A DNA stretch of 64,000 bases from Antedon mediterranea (lineage: Eukaryota; Echinodermata; Crinoidea; Comatulida; Antedonidae): contig NC_092673.1 of the NCBI RefSeq assembly GCF_964355755.1, positions 17,549,001-17,613,000 on the forward strand, read 5' to 3'. This document shows, piece by piece, positions 1-12,685 of this stretch. The notes under the pieces are model-generated. The model did not search any database. It had not been told where the DNA came from and worked only from the letters and a program-made list of their open reading frames with translations. The position numbers were made by a program, and so were the translations under genes. Within the stretch, counting starts at the first letter, position 1. Each line of letters begins with the position of its first letter.

Positions 1-160
1 TTAAAACTTGATGAAATTTGTTTACCGTTCCAAATTATATTATTGATTGAAAAGAAAATTAGACTTTTCAGTTTACCTCAAGGAATATGTGTAATTGTGT
101 ATTAAAAGGACCGAAGAGAAAGAAGAGAGAAGAAATCATTAAATGAAATAAAGTAGGTAA

Positions 161-1899
161 TGCTGTAGTAGACAGTTGTCAACATATTGAAGCTGTAACT
201 CAGTTGTGAATTGTGTACTCAATGCTGTAGTAGACAGTTGTCATCATATTGAAGCTGTAACTCAGTTGTGAATTGTGTACTCAATGCTGTAGTAGACAGT
301 TGTCAACATATTGAAGCTGTAACTCAGTTGTCAATTGTCTACTCAATGCTGTAGTAGACAGTTGTCAACATATTGAAGCTGTAACTCAGTTGTGAATTGT
401 GTACTCAATGCTGTAGTAGACAGTTGTCATCATATTGAAGCTGTAACTCAGTTGTGAATTGTGTACTCAATGCTGTAGTAGACAGTTGTCAACATATTGA
501 AGCTGTAACTCAGTTGTCAATTGTCTACTCAATGCTGTAGTAGACAGTTGTCAACATATTGAAGCTGTAACTCAGTTGTCAATTGTGTACTCAATGCTGT
601 AGTAGACAGTTGCCATCATATTGAAGCTGTAACTCAGTTGTCAATTGTCTACTCAATGCTGTAGTAGACAGTTGTCAACATATTGAAGCTGTAACTCAGT
701 TGTCAATTGTGTACTCAATGCTGTAGTAAACAGTTGCCATCATATTGAAGCTGTAACTCAGTTGTCAATTGTCTACTCAATGCTGTAGTAGACAGTTGTC
801 AACATATTGAAGCTGTAACTCAGTTGTCAATTGTGTACTCAATGCTGTAGTAGACAGTTGTCAACATATTGAAGCTGTAACTCAGTTGTGAATTGTGTAC
901 TCAATGCTGTAGTAGACAGTAGTCAACATATTGAAGCTGTAACTCAGTTGTCAATTGTGTACTCAATGCTGTAGTAAACAGTTGCCATCATATTGAAGCT
1001 GTAACTCAGTTGTCAATTGTCTACTCAATGCTGTAGTAGACAGTTGTCAACATATTGAAGCTGTAACTCAGTTGTCAATTGTGTACTCAATGCTGTAGTA
1101 GACAGTTGTCAACATATTGAAGCTGTAACTCAGTTGTCAATTGTCTACTCAATGCTGTAGTAGACAGTTGTCAACATATTGAAGCTGTAACTCAGTTGTC
1201 AATTGTGTACTCAATGCTGTAGTAGACAGTTGTCAACATATTGAAGCTGTAACTCAGTTGTCAATTGTGTACTCAATGCTGTAGTAGACAGTTGTCAACA
1301 TATTGAAGCTGTAACTCAGTTGTCAATTGTGTACTCAATGCTGTAGTAGACAGTTGTCAACATATTGAAGCTGTAACTCAGTTGTCAATTGTGTACTCAA
1401 TGCTGTAGTAGACAGTTGTCAACATATTGAAGCTGTAACTCAGTTGCCAATTGTGTACTCAATGCTGTAGTAGACAGTTGTCAACATATTGAAGCTGTAA
1501 CTCTGTTGTCAATTGTCTACTCAATGCTGTAGTAGACAGTTGTCAACATATTGAAGCTGTAACTCAGTTGTCAATTGTGTACTCAATGCTGTAGTAGACA
1601 GTTGTCAACATATTGAAGCTGTAACTCAGTTGTCAATTGTGTACTCAATGCTGTAGTAAACAGTTGTCAACATATTGAAGCTGTAACTCAGTTGTCAATT
1701 GTGTACTCAATGCTGTAGTAGACAGTTGTCAACATATAGAAGCTGTAACTCAGTTGTCAATTGTGTACTCAATGCTGTAGTAGACAGTTGTCAACATATT
1801 GAAGCTGTAACTCAGTTGTCAATTGTGTACTCAATGCTGTAGTAGACAGTTGTCAACATATTGAAGCTGTAACTCAGTTGTCAAATTGTCTACTCATTT
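161..1899. repeat. Tandem array, 62-bp unit, about 28 copies
   Basis: Units begin with tgctgtagtagacagttgtc and recur every 62 bases (first starts at 161 and 223). Variation is limited to a few positions (tcaacata or tcatcata; gtgaattgtg or gtcaattgtc), and the mix of variants suggests higher-order units in the first third. The length is not a multiple of three and no long frame stays open, so it is a non-coding minisatellite. The final unit decays near 1,890. Confidence 0.97.
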
Positions 1900-1997
1900 A
1901 TTTGTCATTTCATATTGAAAACCAATTGCTCTTACTATTTGAAAATGGACAGACAGACATGCTTACTATTTTTATATGATTACAGTCTAGATATCTG

Positions 1998-2146
1998 AAG
2001 TTACATAATTAGCATACACATTTTGATTGGTAGGAAGTTACATAATTAGCATACACATTTTGATTGGTAGGAAGTTACATAATTAGCATACACATTTTGA
2101 TTGGTAGGAAGTTACATAATTAGCATACACATTTTGCTTCGTAGGA
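1998..2146. repeat. Short tandem array, 37-bp unit, 4 copies
   Basis: Copies of a unit starting aagttacataattagcat begin at 1998, 2035, 2072 and 2109. Each full unit ends in ttgattggtag, a string also present in the next array, so the two arrays may share an origin. Confidence 0.93.
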
Positions 2147-2169
2147 TATGGGAACAAAAAGTGGGTTTT

Positions 2170-4768
2170 TTTTCAAATATTGATACAGTATTTTATAGTT
2201 AGATGGACAATTAGAGATGCCCCTACAATCTTATTCAAAGTGTATATTGCAGCTATTATTGATTGGTAGCACATCAAATATTGATACAGTATTAGATGGA
2301 CAATTAGAGATGCCACTACAATCTTATTGTTCAAAGTGTATTTTGCAGCTATTATTGATTGGTAGCACATCAAATATTGATACAGTATTAGATGGACAAT
2401 TAGAGATGCCCCTACAATCTTATTGTTCAAAGTGTATTTTGCAGCTATTATTGATTGGTAGCACATCAAATATTGATACAGTATTTAGTTAGATGGACAA
2501 TTAGAGATGCCGCTACAATCTTATTGTTCAAAGTGTATTTTGCAGCTATTATTGATTGGTAGCACATCAAATATTGATACAGTATTTAGTTAGATGGACA
2601 ATTAGAGATGCCGCTACAATCTTATTGTTCAAAGTGTATATTGCAGCTATTATTGATTGGTAGCACATCAAATATTGATACAGTATTTAGTTAGATGGAC
2701 AATTAGAGATGCCCCTACAATCTTATTGTTCAAAGTGTATATTGCAGCTATTATTGATTGGTAGCACATCAAATATTGATACAGTATTTAGTTAGATGGA
2801 CAATTAGAGATGCCGCTACAATCTTATTGTTTAAAGTGTATAATTGCAGCTATTATTGATTGGTAGCACATCAAATATTGATACAGAATTTAGTTAGATG
2901 GACAATTAGAGATGCCGCTACAATCTTATTGTTTAAAGTGTATATTGCAGCTATTATTGATTGGTAGCACATCAAATATTGATACAGTATTTAGTTAGAT
3001 GGACAATTAGAGATGCCGCTACAATCTTATTGTTTAAAGTGTATATTGCAGCTATTATTGATTGGTAGCACATCAAATATTGATACAAAATTTAGTTAGA
3101 TGGACAATTAGAGATGCCGCTACAATCTTATTGTTCAAAGTGTATATTGCAGCTATTATTGATTGGTAGCACATCAAATATTGATACAGTATTTAGTTAG
3201 ATGGACAATTAGAGATGCCGCTACAATCTTATTGTTCAAAGTGTATATTGCAGCTATTATTGATTGGTAGCACATCAAATATTGATACAGTATTTAGTTA
3301 GATGGACAATTAGAGATGCCCCTACAATCTTATTGTTCAAAGTGTATATTGCAGCTATTATTGATTGGTAGCACATCAAATATTGATACAGTATTTAGTT
3401 AGATGGACAATTAGAGATGCCGCTACAATCTTATTCAAAGTGTATATTGCAGCTATTATTGATTGGTAGCACATCAAATATTGATACAGTATTTAGTTAG
3501 ATGGACAATTAGAGATGCCGCTACAATCTTATTCAAAGTGTATTTTGCAGCTATTATTGATTGGTAGCACATCAAATATTGATACAGAATTTAGTTAGAT
3601 GGACAATTAGAGATGCCGCTACAATCTTATTGTTCAAAGTGTATATTGCAGCTATTATTGATTGGTAGCACATCAAATATTGATACAGTATTTAGTTAGA
3701 TGGACAATTAGAGATGCCGCTACAATCTTATTGTTTAAAGTGTATAATTGCAGCTATTATTGATTGGTAGCACATCAAATATTGATACAGTATTTAGTTA
3801 GATGGACAATTAGAGATGCCGCTACAATCTTATTGTTTAAAGTGTATATTGCAGCTATTATTGATTGGTAGCACATCAAATATTGATACAGTATTTAGTT
3901 AGATGGACAATTAGAGATGCCGCTACAATCTTATTGTTTAAAGTGTATATTGCAGCTATTATTGATTGGTAGCACATCAAATATTGATACAGTATTTAGT
4001 TAGATGGACAATTAGAGATGCCGCTACAATCTTATTGTTCAAAGTGTATATTGCAGCTATTATTGATTGGTAGCACATCAAATATTGATACAGTATTTAG
4101 TTAGATGGACAATTAGAGATGCCCCTACAATCTTATTGTTCAAAGTGTATATTGCAGCTATTATTGATTGGTAGCACATCAAATATTGATACAGTATTTA
4201 GTTAGATGGACAATTAGAGATGCCGCTACAATCTTATTGTTTAAAGTGTATATTGCAGCTATTATTGATTGGTAGCACATCAAATATTGATACAGTATTT
4301 AGTTAGATGGACAATTAGAGATGCCGCTACAATCTTATTGTTCAAAGTGTATATTGCAGCTATTATTGATTGGTAGCACATCAAATATTGATACAGTATT
4401 TAGTTAGATGGACAATTAGAGATGCCGCTACAATCTTATTGTTCAAAGTGTATTTTGCAGCTATTATTGATTGGTAGCACATCAAATATTGATACAGAAT
4501 TTAGTTAGATGGACAATTAGAGATGCCGCTACAATCTTATTGTTCAAAGTGTATTTTGCAGCTATTATTGATTGGTAGCACATCAAATATTGATACAGTA
4601 TTTAGTTAGATGGACAATTAGAGATGCCGCTACAATCTTATTGTTTAAAGTGTATAATTGCAGCTATTATTGATTGGTAGCACATCAAATATTGATACAG
4701 AATTTAGTTAGATGGACAATTAGAGATGCCGCTACAATCTTATTGTTTAAAGTGTACATTGCAGCTAT
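2170..4768. repeat. Tandem array, 101-bp unit, about 26 copies
   Basis: Units (gatggacaattagagatgcc ... gatacagtatttagtta) recur every 101 bases (for example 2998 and 3099). The first three units are a few bases shorter. Variants are substitutions (gccgct or gcccct, gttcaa or gtttaa) and small indels. Short frames at 2,173-2,492 are by-products of the repeat. Nearly every unit carries TACAGTA, so this array inflates any raw count of that heptamer. Confidence 0.97.
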
Positions 4769-5320
4769 AAACATGTTAAAGTAAAATAATAATTTGATAA
4801 ATGAAAACAATTCAAATTAATAAGAGGACGCAATAGGATATGATGGCAGCAAATATGTGTTTGATGGTGATAAAATGATTACTGATAATAATGTTGCTAT
4901 TTTTTTGTATTAATAACTATGGTAGTTATGATTAATGATGCTAAGTTGTATTTTAAATCAAGAAATCATGTAATAATTAGACTCATAACAATCTAAATGT
5001 ATTGTAACCAAGACAATAATATTTTCCACTCAACAATATAATTTTTGTGTGGATAAATTCAAAAGCTGTAAGAATCCTTGTATTTATAGTACAGAGATTT
5101 TTACAAAAAATGACCAAATTGATAATTATAACTATTAATGATGTGCAATTGTCAGTCTGTGTTAACTGTCACCATTTTTAATTCATATTTTGCGATATCA
5201 ATGTTGTCATTCTTCATGCTGCATATTGGTTAAAGTGTGGCCTACTGTACTTAATAGGCCTAACAATAAATATAATAAGTCAATTTACATTAATATTTTG
5301 TTCTTTCTTTTCTAAGTTTG

Positions 5321-5388
5321 CAAAATTACAAAAACAAAACATGACAAACACATATCTGTGTTTGTTCTGTTTTGTTTTTGTAATTTTG
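5321..5388. repeat. Near-perfect 32-bp stem hairpin
   Basis: The left arm starts caaaattacaaaaacaaaac and the right arm ends gttttgtttttgtaattttg. About 32 bases pair with one mismatch and one G-T pair, with a 4-base loop (tatc). The direct string tttacattaat lies outside both sides. It could be a small foldback element or a miRNA-like hairpin; the sequence alone does not decide. Confidence 0.75.
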
Positions 5389-5960
5389 AACATATTTACA
5401 TTAATTATAAATAACTAACATGTGTATATTATGCAAATTAGACCTGAGGTAAAACGGAAGTACAGAACGATGTTTAAACATAATGATTTGAATAAATAAA
5501 TGTTTTTGTACAGAACTGAATTATATTTTTTATATGAATGAATTTTCTAATACCTATTTGTTAAAAATGAAATGTTTTATATTTTGATATTTTTCACTTT
5601 TAATTCAATTTTGTAAATTAAAACTCAATTAAGTATTTATGCTGCTGTGTTTTAATGTTTATATTCATATATTCTTAAATAAATACTAATGAATGAAAAG
5701 CTTTTTGTTTGTTTGTAAGGATTGTGTGTTTGTTTGGAAGGGGGAGATTTTGACATCGGAGAGATCATTATACTGTATCAAAATGTACGTGCTTTGCTAT
5801 TCATCGTATATTATACAAAATATCCATTCCACCAATCCAGAGAGTAATAAAGTTCTTCGATATTATACATTACACAGCGATGTTAAGTCGTAGGCAAAAA
5901 TGGTGATTGCGCCCTCTATAAAAAATAAAAGTTTATTCACCCAACAAACCACTCAACAAC

Positions 5961-5999
5961 ATGCATGGATGGGATGCCGAAGAATGTCAAACACAAGAA
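5961..5999 (+). other. Weak candidate first coding exon
   Basis: An ATG in a fair start context (aacATGc) opens 13 codons that run into a strong splice donor (gaa|gtaagttttt). There is no downstream partner exon before the transposon stack and the peptide resembles nothing I know. It is recorded only because the donor matches consensus well. Confidence 0.15.
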
Positions 6000-6029
6000 G
6001 TAAGTTTTTGTTTCATTATTATCATTACT

Positions 6030-6225
6030 GTATCCTAGGCCTACAAACTTAGTACTATATTATATCGGCCTAAATAGGCCCATAGGCCTAGCTAGGCTAG
6101 TTCTAACTAGCTAGGGCAGGCCCTACCTCTAGCTATCAAAGGCTTTTAGCCCTTATAGCTAGGCCTAGGCCTATTCTATATACTATAGTGGGCCTAGGCT
6201 AGGCCCCTAGTAGAATAAAGACAGG
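6030..6225. repeat. AGGCCT/CTAGG palindrome-rich patch
   Basis: About 200 bases are built largely from overlapping taggcct, ctaggc and tagctagg strings. The same palindromic hexamer AGGCCT is scattered through the unique DNA of the window, but this is its densest cluster. Confidence 0.7.
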
Positions 6226-6370
6226 CCTGCTGAGGGAGTCTCCACAACTTGTCGTTAGAGAACAGACATCAACTGCATTGTGATTGGTCCTAAGACGAAC
6301 ATAAACACATGGATGGATGAGGATGTAGGGGGATTCTGGGTTTATAATTGCTTTTAAATATCGTTTTTTA

Positions 6371-7296
6371 GGCGCTAGGCCTTCTAGTTCCGTTTCGCAC
6401 CTGTCGTTTATTTCGACTCAAAATTGGTTAAGTAACTTTATCGTGAGTACCACACCTTAGAATTAGGCCTCAAAAATACTTTTACAAAGGAGATCACACA
6501 AAAAGTAAAAAATAAATCCTTTAAATTGATAAATTTACAGACGTGTTTCTCGCACATCGGTTTGTCAGGGAGTTGTTGTGAATTTCGCATACTCCATGTT
6601 CAATGTTGTTGTTTCTATGGAGCGCCAAAAGAGCAATCATAATAGAGGGCTAAAAACTCAGTAAATTGCGTATATTTAATGCATTTATTGGTGAAAATTA
6701 CGTTCAATTTTATCATATTTTGTCAATGTCAACGCAACAAAAATATTACTGTTGATACTGTACATGGTTTTTGCAGGAACTTTTATTTTAGGAATGAAAA
6801 TCGACAAATTCATTATCATATTACATGTACTGCTGTGATCTAAATAATATTCCTCTTAGTCTATATTCTTACTCTTAGTTAGGCCTAGGGTTGGTTGCTA
6901 TTTGAAAACAGCAAATTATTAGCAGTAAAATGTTACAGCATTTTTATTGACAAAATATATTAAAATTAAACGTGTATTTCAATAATAAATGCATTAAAAG
7001 ATTAGACGCATTCCACTGAGTTTTTAACCATCTATTGTTGTTGCTCTTTTGGCGCTCCATAGAAACGAAAATATTGAACTTCGAGTATGCTAAATTCGCG
7101 AACGGTATGCGAGAATCATGTCTGTAAAATCATCAATTTAAGGATTTATTTGTTACTTTTTATGTGATTCTTCTTCATAAAAGTACTTTTGAGGCCCAAT
7201 TTTAAGGTGTGGTATTCACAATATTAATAAGTTGCTTAACAATTTCGAGTCAAAAGGAAGTCGAAATAAAAACAGGTGCGAAACGGAACTAGCGCC
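6371..7296. mobile_element. Foldback DNA element, 8-bp target duplication
   Basis: The element is flanked by gtttttta at 6,363-6,370 and 7,297-7,304. Ends are inverted (ggcgct...agttccgtttcgcacctg), and the inversion continues through nearly the whole 926 bp: the string around 6,615 (tctatggagcgccaaaagag) returns inverted near 7,050. It has no coding capacity. An 8-bp duplication is usual for hAT and some other superfamilies; the GGCGC end is not diagnostic. The sister TTAA copy lacks it, so it arrived after the two copies split. Confidence 0.85.
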
Positions 7297-7448
7297 GTTT
7301 TTTATTAAATAAAAAATATTATAACTAGGCTAAGCCTATATCGACATGTCAGAATGAAGAAGTAATATTAATAACGAGAAATTTAAACAATTAAATTTCA
7401 TATACATTTTAGGGTAAATTCATGGAGAGTCTGTTTTTCAGCAGCTTA

Positions 7449-8967
7449 AGCCTGGTTTCCAGTTGACGTAAGATTTGTTTCCGCTTACGATTGCGTCGTT
7501 TTCTTACGATTACGCTTGCGTTCCGATCAGTTGACCAAAAACTAACGTCGACACAAAATTGTCATAATCACGTTGGACCGCAAAAATTTAGATCATTACA
7601 TGTGCTGATTCCGTCGTTACGAAAGTTGAATTTATCGCAAAGTCTGTCCTTCTTGCCCTTACGTCGAGTTGAAATTTTTCCTTGCGATTTCAACACATAT
7701 GACGTGATAACAAGAAATGATTTCTGATTGGCTCATAAATTCCGCGCGAAAAGAGGAGGCCATTTTCCAAAACATAAACAGTGCAGTGAGGCTATGACAT
7801 ATTTTTTACATAATCTTAATTAGTTATTAATTAAAATGTTTTATCAGTTCTTCTTTTGATAGTCGCCGACAAATTTAGTCTTTTTATTCTGAGAATTATT
7901 TTATGAGCGGCTTAAACAATCCCATGATTTTACCCACCCGAGAGAGCTTGTTTATCGGAGTTTTAATTTTGTGTCTGCCGCCTTTTGTTTTGATTTTTTT
8001 TGTACCACCCTGCCTGGCTTAATTATTGTTTATGATTAGACTGTTGTTATAACGTTGAATATCATGACTTGCCTACGATGTTATTTACATATATATTTTA
8101 TCTATTGGTTTTTTTTACCCGGTTTTCATTTTTTTATAAATAGATAATTCAAATGATGTAGGCTAATAATTATTTATTTTCATAATCAAATTATCATAGG
8201 CCTATAAATTGCAAACACTACAGTGAATTTAATAAATATATATTATTAATTTATTACCTAAACCTACCTTAATCCTACAATTAAAACAAAATCATTATGT
8301 AATTTTTCCCCACCTGCTTTTGAATGCAAACTATATGCCAGGTGAACGTATTGTTATCCTGATGATCCTGATGATGACACTGTTCTCTAACATTTTATGA
8401 CATTTTATTGCCATATAGTTTTTAATTTAGTCTGCCTATGTGTATTATTTTTACCCATTATATCGTATTTTGACTATGTTTATATAATTATATTTAAGTA
8501 ACAAGCAAGACAATTTTGTATAGTTCTCACATCTATTTTGTATTTCATCCACCTAAATTATTACATTCTATCACGAATTGAACAAAATCGTGGTTTAGGT
8601 TTATTTACGTATCATTTATTGTCAACAATTCTTATATTATATACAGTATGGTACTTTCTACTTTATTTCACCTTTCCAAGCTTTAACCTTCTTGCCAACG
8701 TCACATAATCGTCGTCACTGATTGGCTGGTTCTCAAGTCAACTTTCGTAAGTTTTCCTGTCGAACCGTCGAATATCGACGTAACAGACGGAAGCTTCAGT
8801 CACCGGTTTCCTGTCAAACACTTGTACTACGGCGATTTCTACTTGCGTTACGTCGTTTTGACATTTAGCTTTTTTCAACCGGTTTCCTGTCGATTTTCAA
8901 TTTCCAATGTAAAAATGACGCAATCGTAAAGAAATTCTAATTTCTTACGTCGACTGGAAACCAGGCT
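7449..8967. mobile_element. Non-autonomous PIF/Harbinger-like element, copy A
   Basis: Flanked by TTA on both sides (7,446-7,448 and 8,968-8,970). The terminal inverted repeat is agcctggtttcc(a)gt...acgtaag. The sister TTAA element has the empty site agcTTAggga. The 1.5-kb interior has no transposase frame. Repeated ccggtttcctgt motifs lie near the right end (about 8,802 and 8,878). The 3-bp TTA duplication suggests PIF/Harbinger; the assignment is inference. Confidence 0.82.
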
Positions 8968-9540
8968 TTAGGAAAGCTCATTAATATTCATGAGATATTA
9001 CAAAATCACGTCATCAGTGGATTCCAAACTCGCGACGTCATGTACGTTGTGTTTGTCGACTAATTTACATCTCTCTCCCCTGTCAAACGACGACCACCCG
9101 ATCATTGTGAAATACATTTTTTGTAGATTTTCTAAGCTAGAAGGTCTAAAGTGTAATAATAACAGTAGTAGCATATATTTATTTGACATTTAATGAAATA
9201 CAAAATTTAGTACAGATCATAGAGTCATAAATTATACTATTTTTACCTCTATAGTACAGATCGTATTATCGGCTTCACGTACTAGGCCTAGCCTAAATCA
9301 TTTTTTTTATGGGTGAGAGCCATTCTGACTAGGGATTCCATGTCATGATGGCTACGTTAAAACATTGGGGCCCATGGGCCTAGCTAGCCTACTAGACGAT
9401 TGGCCCATAAATAACAAAACTCAGTGGATTCCAAACCCATCCTATCGATCAAACTCCTAAACAATCTAAACCTAAAACGTTCTAAAAAATCGGCTGTAAA
9501 TATTGAGGCAAAACAAGGTCCGATCGCCGTCCGCACGTTA

Positions 9541-11006
9541 AGGCTGGTTTCCTGTCGACGTAAGAAGTCGAATTTTGCAACGACTCTTGCGTTTCATACG
9601 TTTCTTACGTCTCTTACGAAAGTTGAGAAAAAATTGACGTCGTTGACGTTAGTCAAGATCGTGTCAGGCCGCAGAGAAACATCTGTAGTTATGCTGCTCC
9701 CGAAAGTTGAAATTTTGGCTGTGAAACACACGTCGTATGCTTACGTCGATTTTAGTGGTGTTACGAAAGTTGAAATTTTTTTCTTTCGTCGGTCAGATTT
9801 ATGACGTATTTGAAACAACATCTATGATTGGTGTTTCTTTTTAGAGCGGGTTTTATCATTTTTCGCGCGAAATGTTGAATGTTGTTATTGTACCTGTAGC
9901 TACTCAGTGTCAGTGCAGCACACCAACATATTATTTTTAGTAGATAGGCTAGGCCCTAGTATTAGTAATAATACTTAATTAATACTACTAATAGGAATGG
10001 ATTTGACCAAAATATAATCAAACTAGCCTAGGAGCCAGGCTAATAGGCTAGGCCTATGCACTATTGTATGAACCAAAATATGAATTAATTATTCTGGCCT
10101 TAGTAGGCCTAGCCTTAAATAGTTTTCAAAATTAAAAAACGGCAAATCATTTCGGGATTCCTATTATTATTAGACCTACCTATGGGCCCAGGCATACCGT
10201 ACTCTAATCGAGCATGAGATAGTACTAACGCAGTAAGATACCCATTATTTACCTATAATAAGAATAAATTTGACAAAACAATATAAATTATACAAAATCA
10301 AGCAAACATTTTTTTTTAAAGTTACATAATAATATTATATTGCTTACAAGGGCTTTCTATATCTTATCTTGTTGCAAATGTTCATTTTCGCGACGTTTCT
10401 ACCGACAAATAGAACAGAAGAATGTCGGTTTCAATGCGGATTGTTTATTGCACGTCCATAAATAAGAGTATTATATTTTGATATGAGTTGTAAACTCCCT
10501 GATTAGAACAATATTATATTGAAACTACTGTACACTTGTAAAGTATGTACATTGTACAACATCGTAAAGTGGGCTAAAATTGTAGTAGTACGGTAAATAC
10601 ATACAAATGTTATTGTCCGGCTATATTTCACTGTAAGGTCTTACACATTACGTCATAACTCTTGTCGCTCATTGGTTGCTTGTTACGATTGCGCTTACGT
10701 CTCTTGCGAAAGTTGACTTCAAGTCAACTTTCGTAAGAGACGTAAGAAACGTGACGCAAGGGCGTTCATTCAAGCGTAAGATCAAAAATCCCGGTTTCCT
10801 GTAAAATCGGAAGAAAACGTCGTAACGCAACAATTGTTAGGTCACCGGTTTCCTGTAAAATCGTTTGTCGTTACCATTTTTCTTACGTTACGTCGATTTC
10901 ATAAATTTTCGATCGTAATCGGTTTCCTGTAAAATCCGCATTTCTTACGACAAATCGACGTAGTCGCAACAAAAGTGATGTTCTTACGTCGACAGGAAAC
11001 CAGCCT
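9541..11006. mobile_element. Non-autonomous PIF/Harbinger-like element, copy B
   Basis: Flanked by TTA (9,538-9,540 and 11,007-11,009), with ends aggctggtttcctgtcgacg and its inverse. It shares end sequence and subterminal ggtttcctgtaaaatc motifs (about 10,792, 10,845, 10,921) with the element at 7,449-8,967, so both belong to one family. A strong palindrome lies at 10,694-10,746. The sister TTAA element shows a near-empty site (gcacgtatgg). The 126-codon frame at 9,424-9,804 straddles the left boundary and is accidental. Confidence 0.82.
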
Positions 11007-11447
11007 TTATGGTGTCCCGCGATCGTCTAAGTAGGCCTAAAATAGTTTACTCTCCAAAAAAGCAGATACTGCATCAAGCAAGTAGACTTTAGTAGTAGGA
11101 AGGAGACCTAGCCGATCCGGCCCAGTTAAAAATTGAGCTAGCTAGTGTTGTAGACCCTATGCGAATTGATACTACCAGGCCTTTTACTATAGGCTATACT
11201 TGTTAAAATTAGCAATACTATGTTCACCAATATTCCAACTCTCTCATTCGATCTCTATTATCTATAAGATACCATTCCGGTAGGTCGAGTCGACCTTCAA
11301 TGAAATACTGTACATCGTTCATGTTGTGATTATAGACGGGGTATACTCGACCCGACCAGTTTGGTATTGTATACTGTACCTGCTTATCATGTGACGATGT
11401 CAGGCATGGGCAGAGAGCATGTGTATCGCTCCTCAGCAGCAGGAATG

Positions 11448-11454
11448 TACAGTA
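11448..11454. other. TACAGTA: 5-bp insertion relative to sister transposon copy
   Basis: This TTAA copy reads gaatgtACAGTatacg where the copy at 15,531-17,124 reads gaatgtatacg in the same orientation. The extra five bases turn a TA into TACAGTA, the form left by excision of a Sleeping Beauty-type Tc1 element. Confidence 0.8.
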
Positions 11455-11853
11455 TACGTTACGCTTCATTGATTATGAAGGCTTTTCCCTAAGTCAGTGC
11501 GAACATCGGCAAACGTAAACTGAATCTCCAAATGATTTGACACAATTTTGATGAATTTTCATAGAAAATTGACTTTATAAATGGGAAGACCGACTAAAAT
11601 TACATCAGATAAGTATAATTTTACAAAAGTAATTGATATGGTTAATGATAACGAGTCGTCGGAAGATTGACCATTTCACGAATTTCCTATTCTGTAACCA
11701 CAGTGTTATTTTGCCGTAGCTGCACTTGTAATCTGGCCTCATTTCACAGCCTTCGTTCTGCTTCACTGGGCGCTTATATAAATTGAAACTTTTACCGTTG
11801 AAGAGATAAACAAATATATTTTATATAATTTTAAACCTGGAACCCTCCTTTAA

Positions 11854-12447
11854 TGTTCATGCTCGACTCATTATTGAGGAGATCGGGCCTCCAGTCCTTG
11901 TAACCAAACATTTTTAAAAACCCATGAAAAAGATAAAAAAGAATTGACAAGCAGAGAGTCGACCCCTGCAACCCTGCCTCTAGGCCTATACCCTCATCAA
12001 TACACCACCGATCCATCCAGCTTGTTGATCGAATCAGGTTTTACTTTGTATAATATGAATAGAGAACAAATGTATTATATGTATTAGCATTTTAACCAAC
12101 CAATCAGAACTGAGTTGACCTTGTTTCTATACTGGTGTCACCACATAACAAACAGGCCTTCCTGGGGTTTCCCTGATCTCACAACATGCATTCAAACACA
12201 CCGTTGTGGTCTTTCATTTTCAGAAAACACAGTGTGGTGGTCTTTTGTTTTCATGATGCATCAAACAACTACAATGCACTGCAAGTTTGACGTGATGCGT
12301 AAAAAAACTTTTCTATTTAATTGTAACGGTAGTCGTGTCGAGGGCCAAGACAATAACGATGGCAAAAAATTATCAATGTACAAAATATAATATTTATTCA
12401 ATCAAAAGTAATATTATAAAACAATGTGAAAATGTAGTGATTCTGAC
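11854..12447. other. Unassigned spacer between two transposons
   Basis: I recognise no gene, RNA or repeat. Short frames here (minus 11,831-12,016; plus 12,115-12,390) have no recognisable domain. Confidence 0.5.
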
Positions 12448-12675
12448 TGATGTTATAGTCTCAAGAATCAATACCCAAACTAACTAACTTAACTACAAAA
12501 CATATATTTATATTAAGGGGACAAAAGTATGAGTAATTAAATGGTAACACATCCTGATTGACTTTCCTTGGAAGACCCTCCTCAGGAATGTAGTGTTCCA
12601 AGTTAAGTAGGCATCGGGGAGAGGAAGGGGTGAATAGCCTGTGTGACTAATAGGGTTTGGTCCCACCATGTTACA
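12448..12675 (-). repeat. 3' LTR of the Gmr1-like element
   Basis: On the plus strand it begins tgatgttatagtctcaagaa and ends ccaccatgttaca, giving TG...CA ends on either strand. It differs from the other LTR at about three positions by eye (gagtaa/gactaa, gtaacac/gtaccac, gaggaag/gagtaag), so the insertion is not ancient. Confidence 0.9.
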
Positions 12676-12685
12676 TTCCCCCGCT
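12676..12685 (-). promoter_or_regulatory. Polypurine tract next to 3' LTR
   Basis: Read on the minus strand, agcgggggaa directly precedes the 3' LTR start (tgtaacatgg). A purine run at this spot primes plus-strand DNA synthesis in LTR elements and supports the LTR boundary and the orientation. Confidence 0.7.

Larger units (their letters stand above)
4769..6326. other. Intergenic AT-rich DNA, no recognised gene
   Basis: I see no conserved protein in any frame. The stretch contains a long hairpin at 5,321-5,388, a weak candidate first exon at 5,961-5,999 and an AGGCCT-rich patch at 6,030-6,225. Confidence 0.6.
6327..11849 (-). mobile_element. TTAA-type non-autonomous DNA transposon, copy 1, disrupted
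   Basis: This is the same element as the copy at 15,531-17,124, in the opposite orientation. Terminal inverted repeats begin agggggattctgggttta on the left and, in reverse complement, aggagggttccaggttta on the right. The right flank keeps TTAA (11,850-11,853); the left flank has decayed to atgt. After removing the three elements inserted at 6,371, 7,449 and 9,541, the remaining ~1.6 kb aligns with the other copy along its length. No transposase frame is present. TTAA target duplications with AGGGG-type ends fit Kolobok better than piggyBac, but that is inference. Confidence 0.85.

Noticed and set aside
9424-9804. 126-codon plus-strand frame
   Set aside because: It crosses a transposon insertion boundary at 9,541 and so cannot be an old gene.
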